A DNA stretch of 45,840 nt from Paenibacillus sp. 1001270B_150601_E10 (GCF_015558675.1 NZ_JADMOL010000005.1:198395-244234), one strand, 5' to 3'. Shown: positions 1 to 8,728, numbered from the stretch's first letter. Numbers and translations are program-made. The notes: a model not told the origin generated them from the sequence alone.

Positions 1-668
1 ATGATTTCCAAGTGATCAAGAAGATCTATGATGAGAAGCTCATTGGCGAGATCTACAACATCGAGTCACGCGTACAGGGCTCACGGGGAATCCCAGGAGA
101 CTGGCGTCATGAAAAGGCTCATGGCGGCGGAATGATGCTCGACTGGGGCGTGCATCTGATTGACCGTATTATGGTGATGGTAAACGAAAAGCTAACCAAG
201 CTTTATTGTGAAATGAGCTATGTATGGCAGGGAGAATGCGACGACGGCTTCAAGCTGATGCTTACCTTTGAGAGCGGACGCACGGCATTCATCGAAGTCG
301 GCACCCTTCATTACGCTGCCCTCCCTCTCTGGTACGTGAATGGCATGGAAGGCACAGCCGTTATTCCAGATTGGAATACGAAAGGCGAAATGACTCGTCT
401 CGTCGACTTTGAAGAGAAGGATGCGAAGCCGATTGTGGCTGGCGCAGGCTTTACGAAGACGATGGCGCCGCGCGGGGAAGGCAACGTGGAGAAGCTTCCG
501 CTTCCTGTCGTTGAATCCGACGTGACTGAGTTCTATGCGAACTTTATTGACTGTATGGAAGGCAAAGCAGAGCCATTCATCAAGAACAGCGAAGTGATGC
601 ATGTGATGAAGATTATGGAGGCTGCGTTCCAGTCCGCTGAATCTGGACAAGCCATTCATTTTGAATAA
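1..668 (+). CDS. Gfo/Idh/MocA family oxidoreductase, C-terminal part (gene truncated by window edge)
   Basis: The reading frame is open from the window edge (DFQVIKKIYDEKLIGEIYNI) to a stop at 668, so the gene starts to the left. The visible part corresponds to the C-terminal substrate-binding domain of Gfo/Idh/MocA NAD(P)-dependent oxidoreductases: an HGGGMMLDWGVHLID segment near the front, which is the family's usual GG..D.G.H.ID signature, followed by beta-sheet-rich sequence ending in a helix. The Rossmann domain is outside the window. The family acts on sugars, inositols and related polyols in the cytoplasm; the substrate cannot be told from this part. The first internal GTG at 12 is not a real start because homology continues upstream of it. 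A strong hairpin follows, so this is the last gene of its transcript. Confidence 0.85.
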   Translation, partial: DFQVIKKIYDEKLIGEIYNIESRVQGSRGIPGDWRHEKAHGGGMMLDWGVHLIDRIMVMVNEKLTKLYCEMSYVWQGECDDGFKLMLTFESGRTAFIEVGTLHYAALPLWYVNGMEGTAVIPDWNTKGEMTRLVDFEEKDAKPIVAGAGFTKTMAPRGEGNVEKLPLPVVESDVTEFYANFIDCMEGKAEPFIKNSEVMHVMKIMEAAFQSAESGQAIHFE

Positions 669-693
669 GGATACGACGTCGCTCTTGGCTAAC

Positions 694-738
694 GGGCTTT
701 GGGTTCATGTTTTTCATGAATCCAAAGTCTTTTTTTTG
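694..738 (+). terminator. Rho-independent terminator after the oxidoreductase gene
   Basis: Arms around 695-708 and 715-728 (GCTTTGGGTTCATG and CATGAATCCAAAGT) pair over about 14 bp allowing one G:U. The loop is short and T-rich, and a run of T follows at 730-737. Confidence 0.85.
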
Positions 739-808
739 TTCCATGAAAACAACTGCATGCTATAATCGATACGTGTTAAAAAGGATTGTAGAAAAGGAGC
801 ATCATGGT

Positions 809-1750
809 GTGACACGTTCAAGATATACCCCTTATCTCATGCTGCTGATCGGTGTGTTTGCGATCGCACTGTCAGCAATCTTTATCAAATGGTCGGATGC
901 CCCTACTTCTATCATGGGCATGTATCGGCTCTTATTTACTGTTATCCTGATCGCTCCATTCCTTCGAGGGAATCCTTCATTCGGTCAAGCAAAGAAGTTG
1001 TCCCTTCGTGATGTCGGCTTGCTGATTCTTGCAGGCGTCTTTCTCGGACTCCACTTCCTGTTCTGGATGGAGTCGCTCGTCCATACGTCCGTTGCCAGCT
1101 CCATGGTTCTGCTGTCGCTGCAGCCTGTCTTCGTCGCTATCGGCTCCTACTGGCTGTTCAAGGAACGGACTCCGCTTAGCGGAGCCATCTGCATGGGGCT
1201 TGCGATCGTCGGATCTGCCATCATTGCCTGGGGCGACATCGGCTTATCGAAGCAAGCCCTATATGGCGATCTACTGTCTATTCTCGGCGCACTTGCATAT
1301 GCCTTGTATATGCTCACTGGACAGTCGCTTAAGGACCGCGTAACGGGCATGCGCTACAGCTTCTGGGTATTTGCGATTGCTGGCGGTCTCTTGCTTATAT
1401 ACAATATCGCGCTAGGCATTTCGCTCACGAATTACCCGCTGCGCGAATGGGGAATCTTCCTGCTGCTTGCCTTGATTCCAACCATTCTTGGACAGCTCCT
1501 ATTCAATCATCTGCTGCGGTACTTGGAAGCCTCCACAATCTCAATGGCCATTGTCGGAGAGCCGGTATTTGCGATCGCTCTAGCCTACTTTATGCTGGGC
1601 GAAGCCGCTACGATGATGCAGATTATTGGAGGGCTTGTGACGCTGGTAGGCATAGGCGGCTACTTCAAGCTGAAATATTCGCATATGATGCAAGGCGCTG
1701 CAACGACGCTTCATTTAAGCGCAGGCGAAGGGGAACAAGTGGGGAAGTAG
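809..1750 (+). CDS. EamA/DMT-family transporter (ten-TM permease)
   Basis: A hydrophobic protein of about 313 residues with the two tandem five-helix EamA repeats typical of drug/metabolite transporters (for example LLIGVFAIALSAIFIKWSDAP at the start and GEPVFAIALAYFMLGE in the second repeat). I place the start at GTG 809, about nine bases after AAAAGGAG. The longer open frame from 707 runs through the preceding terminator and has no ribosome site. These proteins move amino acids, nucleosides or other metabolites across the inner membrane; the substrate is not predictable. The C-terminal tail (about 25 residues) is polar. It stands alone between a terminator and the niaP promoter. Confidence 0.88.
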   Translation: MTRSRYTPYLMLLIGVFAIALSAIFIKWSDAPTSIMGMYRLLFTVILIAPFLRGNPSFGQAKKLSLRDVGLLILAGVFLGLHFLFWMESLVHTSVASSMVLLSLQPVFVAIGSYWLFKERTPLSGAICMGLAIVGSAIIAWGDIGLSKQALYGDLLSILGALAYALYMLTGQSLKDRVTGMRYSFWVFAIAGGLLLIYNIALGISLTNYPLREWGIFLLLALIPTILGQLLFNHLLRYLEASTISMAIVGEPVFAIALAYFMLGEAATMMQIIGGLVTLVGIGGYFKLKYSHMMQGAATTLHLSAGEGEQVGK

Positions 1751-1860
1751 AAATAAAGAATGAAGTACCTTACATGAAATGATCACGCGGACATTCTACA
1801 TTCTTGGTTCCTATTGAGTTGAAACATACTTAACAGTATTTATTCTTCCAAAGAGATCGC

Positions 1861-1921
1861 TTTACTGCTTGAGTCTTCTGATTGTATAATTTCCCATGAC
1901 TTGCACACAATCAAGAAGACA
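1861..1921 (+). promoter_or_regulatory. Putative niaP promoter with overlapping dyad (candidate repressor operator)
   Basis: A TATAAT at 1885-1890 lies 18 bp after TTTACT at 1861-1866. An interrupted inverted repeat has its left arm at about 1873-1886 (GTCTTCTGATTGTA) and right arm at about 1905-1920 (CACAATCAAGAAGAC). The arms match over about 13 of 14 positions with one extra base, and the left arm covers the -10 side. No T-run follows, so it looks like an operator or a leader hairpin rather than a terminator. NiaR is the known regulator of niaP in Bacillales; I did not match its motif here. Confidence 0.5.
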
Positions 1922-1970
1922 TGACGATGGATGCAAGCACCAAAAATATAGATAGATCGGAGTTATGCAC

Positions 1971-3203
1971 ATGCGCAGCCTAACTTTATTACGAGAACCC
2001 AAGCAGCGCAAGCTGCTGTTTAATGCAGGGCTTAGCTGGCTGTTCGATGCGATGGATGTTGGACTGGTCTCCTTCATCGTTGCGGCTTTGGCCGTAGAGT
2101 GGAGCCTAGGTCCAGAGCAGATCGGCCTGCTCACCTCCATTAATTCCATCGGCATGGCGTTCGGAGCAGCCATTGCAGGCTCCCTGGCAGACCGCTATGG
2201 ACGTCGAGACGTTCTTGTCTTGACGCTGCTCGTCTTCTCGGTCGCAAGCGGACTGTCTGCGCTCGTATCGAGCTTCCTCATCTTATGCATTCTGCGCTTT
2301 ATTGCAGGCTTTGGCCTTGGCGGCGAGCTTCCGGTAGCCTCAACTCTAGTATCGGAATCCGTCCCTGCTAAGGAGCGCGGCAGAGCAGTCGTCCTCCTGG
2401 AGAGCTTCTGGGCGATCGGCTGGATCGTGGCAGCCTTGGTCGCTTACTTTATCATTCCGGACTTTGGCTGGAGAGTCGCCTTCCTCATCAGTGCGGTTCC
2501 TGCCTTATTCGCCTTGTATCTGAGAAAGGCAATTCCTGATTCGCCTGCTTTCGAAAAGCAGCAAATCAAGAAGATTCCCTTCAAGGTGCGTATGTCATCG
2601 GTATGGTCAACCAAGCATCGCCGTTCGACCATGATGCTGTGGATTCTATGGTTTACGGTCGTCTTTTCGTACTACGGCATGTTCTTATGGCTGCCAACGG
2701 TAATGGTCATGAAAGGGTTTGAACTCGTCAAGAGCTTTCAGTACGTGCTCATTATTACGTTAGCGCAGCTACCCGGATACTTCACGGCAGCTTACTTTAT
2801 TGAGAAGCTTGGACGCAAGTTCGTGCTTGTTACCTATCTTCTCATGACGGCAGTCAGTGCGATCTGGTTTGGACTAGCTACGTCAGAAGGGATGCTTATT
2901 GCAGCAGGAGCATGCTTGTCCTTCTTTAATCTTGGGGCATGGGGCGGCATGTATGCTTATACTCCTGAGCTGTATCCCACTCAAGTTCGGTCAACCGGTG
3001 TCGGCTTTGCAGCCTCATTTGGACGGGTGGGCGGCGTGATTGGCCCTTATCTCGTCGGCATGCTGGTTGCGCGCGGCTCTTCACTTAACGTAATCTTCGT
3101 CGTATTCTTTATCGCGATCTTAATCGGCGCATTAGCTGTATTATTTCTTGGCAAAGAAACGAAGGGCATCGATCCGGATGCTGAGGCCGCTTCTGCAAGT
3201 TAA
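1971..3203 (+). CDS. niaP: MFS transporter, NiaP-like niacin/nicotinate permease
   Basis: A 12-helix major facilitator of about 410 residues. The family motif between helices 2 and 3 is present (GSLADRYGRRDVLV), and long stretches resemble Bacillus subtilis NiaP (YceI) as I remember it: GLSWLFDAMDVGLVSF, GGELPVASTLVSE, VVLLESFWAIGW, VVFSYYGMFLWLP, FFNLGAWGGMYAYTPELYPT and the GKETKG end. NiaP imports nicotinate or nicotinamide for NAD salvage. I chose ATG 1971, eight bases after CGGAG, over ATG 1965, which is too close to it. The gene has its own promoter-like region and a terminator, so it is probably monocistronic. The MFS call is certain; the niacin substrate rests on similarity recalled, not on a search. 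Confidence 0.85.
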   Translation: MRSLTLLREPKQRKLLFNAGLSWLFDAMDVGLVSFIVAALAVEWSLGPEQIGLLTSINSIGMAFGAAIAGSLADRYGRRDVLVLTLLVFSVASGLSALVSSFLILCILRFIAGFGLGGELPVASTLVSESVPAKERGRAVVLLESFWAIGWIVAALVAYFIIPDFGWRVAFLISAVPALFALYLRKAIPDSPAFEKQQIKKIPFKVRMSSVWSTKHRRSTMMLWILWFTVVFSYYGMFLWLPTVMVMKGFELVKSFQYVLIITLAQLPGYFTAAYFIEKLGRKFVLVTYLLMTAVSAIWFGLATSEGMLIAAGACLSFFNLGAWGGMYAYTPELYPTQVRSTGVGFAASFGRVGGVIGPYLVGMLVARGSSLNVIFVVFFIAILIGALAVLFLGKETKGIDPDAEAASAS

Positions 3204-3234
3204 ACGTTAAATGAAGGTTATCGTGATACATCAT

Positions 3235-3276
3235 AAGTGCTCTGCTGAAGCCAACGCTTCTAGGGGGCACTTTTTT
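3235..3276 (+). terminator. Rho-independent terminator after niaP
   Basis: AAGTGC...GAAGC at 3235-3250 pairs with GCTTC...GCACTT at about 3256-3272, with imperfect middle pairs, and is followed by TTTTTT at 3271-3276. Confidence 0.75.
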
Positions 3277-3517
3277 ATATGTTTTGAGTTAGCTAAAAAA
3301 TAATAGCTACTTCTATGTAGGTGTTCATATCCCTGAAGTCTCTGCACGTCCCTATCTATTGCCTACCCTATCTAAAATCGCCACTTCCCCCTAGTACCCG
3401 CCATTCAGCGAACTTTCAGCCGAGCTTCATCTTCCTTTCATATGCTCACACTACAATAATGCCATAGCCCATATCCCACACCTTAATACGTGATATTAAT
3501 ACGAGGAGGGAGCGACC

Positions 3518-4441
3518 ATTACGCCATCAGGACGAAAGCGCATGCTGCTGCCTGTCATCTCCTGCTTCATCATCTTCATGCTGTTGCTCGCATACGGCTT
3601 AGCCGATCGATATCTTATCGAGCATGCAGAGCAGGTCGTTCACACCGATAAAGAGCCCGGAACAAGCATAGGACGAGCCATGGATGCTCAGGCAGACGAT
3701 TGGAATTATACCAGCGACGAGGTAGAGATTCATATCAAGGAGATGCAGCAAGGAGACGGCACAGATCTTGTGACTTACTTTGTCGCAGATGTCAAAATGA
3801 AAGATGCCTCGCATCTAAAGACCGCCTTTGCAAAGGATACATTTGGCCGCAACATCGTAGAGCCTACATCGCAGATCGCCCAAAAACATAACGCTCTTCT
3901 TGCGATAAACGGCGATTATTATGGGTTCCGCAGCGATGGGCTTACCATTCGCAACGGAACGCTGTATCGCGACGAGCCTGCACGTGACGGGCTTGCCTTT
4001 TATGCTGATGGCTTGATGAAGAGCTTCGACGAATTAAGCATCTCTTCGAAGGAGCTTTTGCAGAGCGGTGTGACCCATACATTCTCATTTGGTCCTGTTC
4101 TGGTTACTAACGGAGAGATTGCAGGAGACTTCGAGCATGTCAAAGTCGATACCAACTTCGGCAATCACTCCATTCAAGCCGCCAATCCCAGAACCGGAGT
4201 CGGCTATCTAGCCCCGAATCATTATGTCTTTGTCATTGTGGATGGGCGAAAGGAAAACTACAGCCGAGGCATGACCCTGACTGAATTCGCGCAGGTCTTT
4301 CAAGACCTTGGCTGTACGGAAGCTTATAACCTTGATGGCGGCGGATCTTCAACGCTCTACTTTAGGGGCCGCGTCGTGAATAATCCATTAGGCAGAGAGA
4401 AAGAAAGATCCGTTAGCGACATTCTGTACGTAACCGAATAA
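3518..4441 (+). CDS. Phosphodiester glycosidase (NAGPA/DUF2233) family protein, membrane-anchored, apparent ATT start
   Basis: The protein has one N-terminal hydrophobic segment (LLPVISCFIIFMLLLAYGLAD) and an extracytoplasmic domain. That domain shows the NAGPA marks: NGDYYGFRSDGLTIRNG, a central FGPVLVTNGE, RTGVGYL, and the C-terminal LDGGGSSTLYF with VNNP. Family members cleave phosphodiester-linked sugars and often sit with exopolysaccharide or cell-wall glycan genes. In-frame TAA at 3497 limits the start. The only canonical start, ATG 3542, has no ribosome site nearby, whereas GAGGAGGG at 3503-3510 is seven bases before an in-frame ATT at 3518. Starting there adds eight basic residues (TPSGRKR), giving a normal positively charged N-region. 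The glycosyltransferase gene follows after 66 bp with no clear terminator, so the two are probably one operon. Confidence 0.85.
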   Translation: MTPSGRKRMLLPVISCFIIFMLLLAYGLADRYLIEHAEQVVHTDKEPGTSIGRAMDAQADDWNYTSDEVEIHIKEMQQGDGTDLVTYFVADVKMKDASHLKTAFAKDTFGRNIVEPTSQIAQKHNALLAINGDYYGFRSDGLTIRNGTLYRDEPARDGLAFYADGLMKSFDELSISSKELLQSGVTHTFSFGPVLVTNGEIAGDFEHVKVDTNFGNHSIQAANPRTGVGYLAPNHYVFVIVDGRKENYSRGMTLTEFAQVFQDLGCTEAYNLDGGGSSTLYFRGRVVNNPLGREKERSVSDILYVTE

Positions 4442-4507
4442 AATCGCTTTTTTAGCCCTTTTATTGATGCTATGAACAGCAACTTTGATAACAAGGAGGC
4501 GGTGATC

Positions 4508-5533
4508 ATGGCAATCCTGATCCCTTCCTATGAGCCCAATGAACGACTCTTGCATCTTATTGCAGAGCTTCAGGAGCGCACTCATGAACGTATTATTATC
4601 GTAGATGACGGCAGTGGAGAGAAGTACAGCACGCTGTTTCGACTCGCTAAAGATTCTGGCTGCATTGTCCTTACCCATGTAACGAATCAAGGCAAAGGAC
4701 GAGCCTTGAAGACAGGATTCAGCTATCTCCGGGAGCAGGGAGACTTAAGCGGTGTGGTCTGTGCGGATAGCGATGGACAGCACCAAGCGGATGATATTGT
4801 ACGTGTGGCCGAGGCCATTCAGCAATATCCCGGACATCTCATTCTAGGGAGCCGGGCGTTTACAGGAACGATTCCGCTTCGCAGCCGCTTAGGCAACCGG
4901 CTCACACAGCGACTCTTTAGCTTTGCTACCGGGGTCACGATACGCGATACCCAGACAGGACTTCGTGGTATTCCTAGCACAATGCTGGATTGGCTGTGCC
5001 ATATTCCTGGCAATCGCTTTGAGTATGAGATGAATATGCTCGTTCAAGCCTATGAGGATCGAATCCCGATTCATGAAGTCTATATTGAAACGATCTACAT
5101 GGAGAATAATCGCAGCTCTCATTTTCGCCCTATACGAGATTCTGCACGCGTCTATTGGCCGTTCCTGAAGTTCGGTTCCAGCGCCATTACTGCGGCCATT
5201 CTAGACACCGTGATGCTGCTATATCTCCAGTACATTACGTCGAATCTCTTCGTGTCTGTCATTGCGGCACGCATACTCAGCTCAGTCTATAACTTTATGA
5301 TGAATCGACACTTTGTCTTTGCGAGAGGAACGGATACCGCGGTTCGCCAATCGTTCTCCAGATATGCAGCACTGGCCGTACTCATCCTATGTTTGAATTA
5401 TGGATTCATCTATGTGTACTACGAACGGCTGGGAATCCCCCTCCTTGTCGCCAAGCTGATGACCGAAGCATCGCTGCTTATCTTCAGCTACTGGATGCAG
5501 CGGAAATATGTCTTCCGCGCTCAGCAGCATTAA
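4508..5533 (+). CDS. GT2 glycosyltransferase fused to a GtrA-like membrane domain
   Basis: Residues 1 to about 215 form a GT-A glycosyltransferase of the polyprenyl-phosphate mannosyl/glucosyltransferase type: IIIVDDGSG, NQGKGRALKTGF, the metal-binding ADSDGQH, and the DTQTGLRG motif. The remaining 120 or so residues hold four hydrophobic helices with the GtrA pattern SSVYNFMMNRHFVF and a final YWMQRKYVF. Such fusions load a sugar on undecaprenyl phosphate and help present it across the membrane for glycan decoration. ATG 4508 is eight bases after AAGGAGG; an in-frame ATG at 4472 lacks a site. The upstream phosphodiester glycosidase gene suggests joint work on a surface or exported glycan, which is inference. 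Confidence 0.88.
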   Translation: MAILIPSYEPNERLLHLIAELQERTHERIIIVDDGSGEKYSTLFRLAKDSGCIVLTHVTNQGKGRALKTGFSYLREQGDLSGVVCADSDGQHQADDIVRVAEAIQQYPGHLILGSRAFTGTIPLRSRLGNRLTQRLFSFATGVTIRDTQTGLRGIPSTMLDWLCHIPGNRFEYEMNMLVQAYEDRIPIHEVYIETIYMENNRSSHFRPIRDSARVYWPFLKFGSSAITAAILDTVMLLYLQYITSNLFVSVIAARILSSVYNFMMNRHFVFARGTDTAVRQSFSRYAALAVLILCLNYGFIYVYYERLGIPLLVAKLMTEASLLIFSYWMQRKYVFRAQQH

Positions 5534-5564
5534 TGAACCGATGCAGTGTTTTCCATCAAAAAAG

Positions 5565-5616
5565 AACTCCTGCTCCCATTCAGCATCTTTAAGAAGCTTG
5601 AGGAGTCAGGAGTTTT
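5565..5616. terminator. Bidirectional terminator between convergent GT2 and chitinase genes
   Basis: AACTCCTG.CTCC at 5565-5576 pairs with GGAGTCAGGAGTT at 5602-5613. A T-run follows on the right and an A-run precedes on the left, so it can stop transcripts from both sides. Confidence 0.7.
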
Positions 5617-5627
5617 ATTATTTATCG

Positions 5628-7379
5628 TTATGGAAGGGTGTTAAGAACCGGCTTTACTGTCTTCGCAAAATTATAATTGCTCGTCTTATCCCAGTTGATC
5701 GACCATGTCATTGCCCCGCGGAAATCTGGATACTTGGCAACCGGCTTATAGGTGCCGCAGCTCTCGCCTGTTGTGAGGCATTTAAGGGCATTGCCTACTA
5801 CAGAAGGCTGAACATAGCCGCCGCCCGCAGCAGAACTTACTGCTGGCAGACCAAGTCCAAGCTGTGAAGGCTCTACCCATTGCATGGTCAGATCCGTAAG
5901 TGCTGTCAAGAAATCAATTGTGCCTTGCGAATAGCATTTGCCGTCTCGACCAAGCATACAGCCTGAATTGTAATACTGTACATTGATGACCGTCGTCAAA
6001 TCCTTCAAGTTGCGATACAGCTGCATATAAGTGGTGTTTGCATTTTGCATATCAATTGTTTGCGGGGCCATCGTCAAAATGAAGCTAGAGCCTACCTTCT
6101 GCTGCAATTGACGAATTGCGGTTGTCAGGTTGGCTACGTTCATGCCGTTCTCGAGATCAATATCCACGCCATCAAGGCCAAACTGGGTAATGATGCCGTA
6201 CATGCTGTTGACGAAGTTGTCGATGTTTGGGGATGCGCTGTTTAGATTGATATTTCCTTTTTCACCGCCAATGGAGATGATGACCTTCTTTCCTTGCGCT
6301 TGCTTGGCTTGAATATCGTTAATGAGATCTGCATTCGAGTAGCCGCCAAGCGCAGTGGACAATGGACCATCCACATTAAAGGTAACGCCGCCTGGCTTCG
6401 TAAGATCCATATCTGCAAAGGACAATGCAATAATGTCATATTCGCTTGGAACTTCACTCAGCTTAATATTCGCGGAGCCATTGATGAAGTTATGCCAGTA
6501 GCCCGTGAGAGTGTGCTTAGGCACGGATCCGCCGCCACCTGCTGGAGATGTTGTCGCCGCAACGCTGCTGCTGGCAGCTGAGACATTGCCTGCTGCATCC
6601 TTAGCCGTTACCTTGAAGATGTAGGAGGTTCCAGCAGTTAGCCCAGTCACGGTAGCCGTCGTACCGGTTACAGATTGGTTAACCGCTGATCCTAAGTAGA
6701 CGTCGTAGCCTGTGACGCCTACATTATCGGTGGAAGCAGTCCACGTCAAGGATACACTCGTCTTCGTCACGCCTGTTACCGCAAGGTTCGTCGGTGCAGT
6801 TGGCGCTTGCGTGTCCGTGCCGCCGCCTGTGCCGCTAGTGGCCACATTCAGCGTATTGCTTGCTGGGGACAGATTGCCGGCCGCATCCTTTGCTTTTACG
6901 GTGAAGGCATAGGCTGTGCTTGCTGCAAGACCTGTTGCATTGTAGCTTAAGGTGCTGCCAGTTACAGTGCCCACTTGAGAAGCTCCCTGGTAAATGACAT
7001 ACTGGCTCACGCCCACATTATCGGTTGAGGCATCCCATGCTAGAGCCACGCTGCTGGATGTTACATTAGTGGATCGCAAATTCGATGGAGCTGTTGGCGC
7101 CTGCGTGTCCGGCGCACTCTGCGTCAGCTTCCACAGCGCAGGCACATTAGGTGGCTCCCAGCCTGGTAAAGAAGTATGCGGTTGTATGACTTGATACGTC
7201 TTGCCGCCATAATTAGCCGTATCATTGACGGCATAGGAAACGTACGGAGCCCATTCCCCTCGATCCGCGGCTATAGCCATAGCTGGCAGCAAGCCAAGAC
7301 ATAGTACAATCGTCAATAAGAGCGAGATCCATTTCTTTTGACGCTGCAGCGTTCTTATTACTCCGCTTGATGTTCTCAT
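5628..7379 (-). CDS. Secreted modular chitinase: CBM5/12 - FN3 - FN3 - GH18
   Basis: A protein of about 583 residues. A signal peptide ends near AMAIAA (residue 40). Next come a chitin-binding CBM5/12 module (YVSYAVNDTANYGGKTYQV ... PGWEPPNVPALWKL, about 43-88), two fibronectin type III repeats (about 95-183 and 190-278), a glycine-rich linker, and a GH18 barrel from about 290. The SIGG strand and the catalytic DGVDIDLE (about residues 404-411, last Glu the proton donor) are intact, as are the later MAPQT, QYYN and MTWSINWD strands. Organisation resembles bacterial chitinase D/C-type enzymes that attack insoluble chitin outside the cell. AAAGGAGG lies four bases before one ATG (7382) and seven before the next (7379); I prefer the latter. 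Confidence 0.93.
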   Translation of the reverse strand: MRTSSGVIRTLQRQKKWISLLLTIVLCLGLLPAMAIAADRGEWAPYVSYAVNDTANYGGKTYQVIQPHTSLPGWEPPNVPALWKLTQSAPDTQAPTAPSNLRSTNVTSSSVALAWDASTDNVGVSQYVIYQGASQVGTVTGSTLSYNATGLAASTAYAFTVKAKDAAGNLSPASNTLNVATSGTGGGTDTQAPTAPTNLAVTGVTKTSVSLTWTASTDNVGVTGYDVYLGSAVNQSVTGTTATVTGLTAGTSYIFKVTAKDAAGNVSAASSSVAATTSPAGGGGSVPKHTLTGYWHNFINGSANIKLSEVPSEYDIIALSFADMDLTKPGGVTFNVDGPLSTALGGYSNADLINDIQAKQAQGKKVIISIGGEKGNINLNSASPNIDNFVNSMYGIITQFGLDGVDIDLENGMNVANLTTAIRQLQQKVGSSFILTMAPQTIDMQNANTTYMQLYRNLKDLTTVINVQYYNSGCMLGRDGKCYSQGTIDFLTALTDLTMQWVEPSQLGLGLPAVSSAAGGGYVQPSVVGNALKCLTTGESCGTYKPVAKYPDFRGAMTWSINWDKTSNYNFAKTVKPVLNTLP

Positions 7380-7382
7380 CAT

Positions 7383-7987
7383 CTTTCCTCCTTTGTCTTC
7401 ACTTCAAGATAACGTGCCGGAAATCTCGGATCCGTCACCTCCTCGTTCAAGTTTCATCGCTTCGCTTTAACCTCTATGTGAATGCAAGAAGCATGGAAGC
7501 CAATAGTAGAAGACAGCGTGACTTAAGGAATGTGAAGCCTACATCCATTCAAAGTGGTAGACAGAGAAAGGAACCACCGATTGGCTTGGGTACAGCAGGC
7601 TCATTGTTCAAGCATGCACAGCGAATCATGAAAGCGTTATCAAATGATGTAGAATAAAAGCGTATTTCAAACCATGAATGGTTAGACATATGCTAAAAGG
7701 GCTTTAACTTATTCGCAATAATATTCATTCATCTGATCAAAAGGGTGTGCTTGTCTACTGTAATCACTTAAGAAGGGAAGCCTGCTGTAATAAGGTGACG
7801 TGCTACAACGATTGCATGCGTTCGACATTGGGGTGTGCGATCCGAAATCAATAGTGAGGAAAAAAAGGTGAAAGACTATTGGTGAACCTAATATTAATAC
7901 GCCTTTGCCCATTTGACAAGAACCAAATCTAATACTAATCGCTGCTTTATAAGCAGAAATAATAATTGCTCATGGGGAATGTAAGAT
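7383..7987. other. Intergenic region, about 600 bp, no gene recognised
   Basis: This contains the upstream region of the chitinase gene (minus strand) and AT-rich sequence. A plus-strand open frame of 96 codons (7367-7657) has no ribosome site, no recognisable motif and overlaps the chitinase start. A small perfect hairpin, CTGCTT-TAT-AAGCAG, lies near 7941-7960 without a T-run. I see no operator with confidence. Confidence 0.5.
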
Positions 7988-8040
7988 TTGACAGTCGTTT
8001 TTAAGATGTGCTACCATTTTTATACCGACTAGTCAGTTTG
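7988..8040 (+). promoter_or_regulatory. Promoter and autoregulatory operator of the TetR gene
   Basis: A consensus TTGACA at 7988-7993 is followed after 18 bp by TACCAT at 8012-8017. ACCGACTAGTCAGT at 8024-8037 sits where transcription would start and differs by one base from the perfect palindrome found before the P450 gene. The shared string continues as TTGA, so the two sites match over about 17 of 18 bases. Position over the start site suggests repression. Confidence 0.75.
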
Positions 8041-8072
8041 AGAATAGACAGAGCAAAAGGGGTATTAGACCA

Positions 8073-8648
8073 TTGAGTAAAGAAAAGATTATACACGCCG
8101 CGATGGAGGTATTTTCAGAACACGGCTATCACAGGGCCAGTATGGATGAGATTGCGTTACGAGCGCAGGTTGCGAAGGGAACTCTTTATTACAACTTTCC
8201 AGGCAAGGCTCAGCTATTTAAGACCATTGTGAAGCAGGCGCTGCAGGACATTATCAATCATACCTGTCAGAACCTTGATAATACGACCTTGTCCATCGAG
8301 GAACAGATACGCTACATCATTCGTCATAACCTAGATGTGATGCTTGAATCCAGAAATGTGGCTCATATCATTTTTAATGAGCTGTCGAATGGAATCGAGC
8401 AAGAGGTGCTTGATGAGATTAAGGATTTAAGACGCGAGTATCTTGGCTTTATTACGGAGCTGCTGGAGGAAGGAAAACGTTCCGGATACATTGTAAATGT
8501 GCTGCCGATGGTAGCCGCTTCAGGCGTTATCGGGATGCTGCAAAGCGCCTGCAATTATTACTTAACCAATCCGGACAGCATGACAAGAGAGGATTTGGAG
8601 CAGTCGCTCTTTGTCATGATCACCAAAGGCTTGTTATCCCATTCGTGA
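8073..8648 (+). CDS. TetR/AcrR-family transcriptional repressor (TTG start)
   Basis: A protein of 191 residues. The N-terminal helix-turn-helix is typical (IIHAAMEVFSEHGYHRASMDEIALRAQVAKGTLYYNFPGK, residues about 5-44), followed by an all-helical ligand/dimer domain. Start is TTG 8073, ten bases after AAAAGGGG; no other start would preserve the first helix. The gene ends 80 bp before the P450 start, and both genes carry the same operator, so it most likely represses itself and the P450. The pairing of a TetR repressor with a P450 recalls the fatty-acid-responsive repressor/P450 pairs of bacilli, but the ligand here is unknown. Confidence 0.92.
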   Translation: MSKEKIIHAAMEVFSEHGYHRASMDEIALRAQVAKGTLYYNFPGKAQLFKTIVKQALQDIINHTCQNLDNTTLSIEEQIRYIIRHNLDVMLESRNVAHIIFNELSNGIEQEVLDEIKDLRREYLGFITELLEEGKRSGYIVNVLPMVAASGVIGMLQSACNYYLTNPDSMTREDLEQSLFVMITKGLLSHS

Positions 8649-8679
8649 GTAGCAAGCCTACTCTTTTACCTACTTTTGC

Positions 8680-8693
8680 ACTGACTAGTCAGT
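8680..8693 (+). promoter_or_regulatory. Perfect 14-bp palindromic operator ahead of the P450 gene
   Basis: ACTGACTAGTCAGT is its own reverse complement. The near-identical site at 8024-8037 precedes the TetR gene. A weak -35 (TTGCAC, 8676-8681) and -10 (TGTTAT, 8699-8704) would put the operator inside the spacer. Confidence 0.75.
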
Positions 8694-8728
8694 TTGAATG
8701 TTATCCTATACGAAAGCGAGGTTTCTCT

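Noticed and set aside
7367-7657. 96-codon plus-strand open frame upstream of the chitinase gene
   Set aside because: It overlaps the chitinase start and ribosome site, has no ribosome site of its own and its translation shows no recognisable motif.
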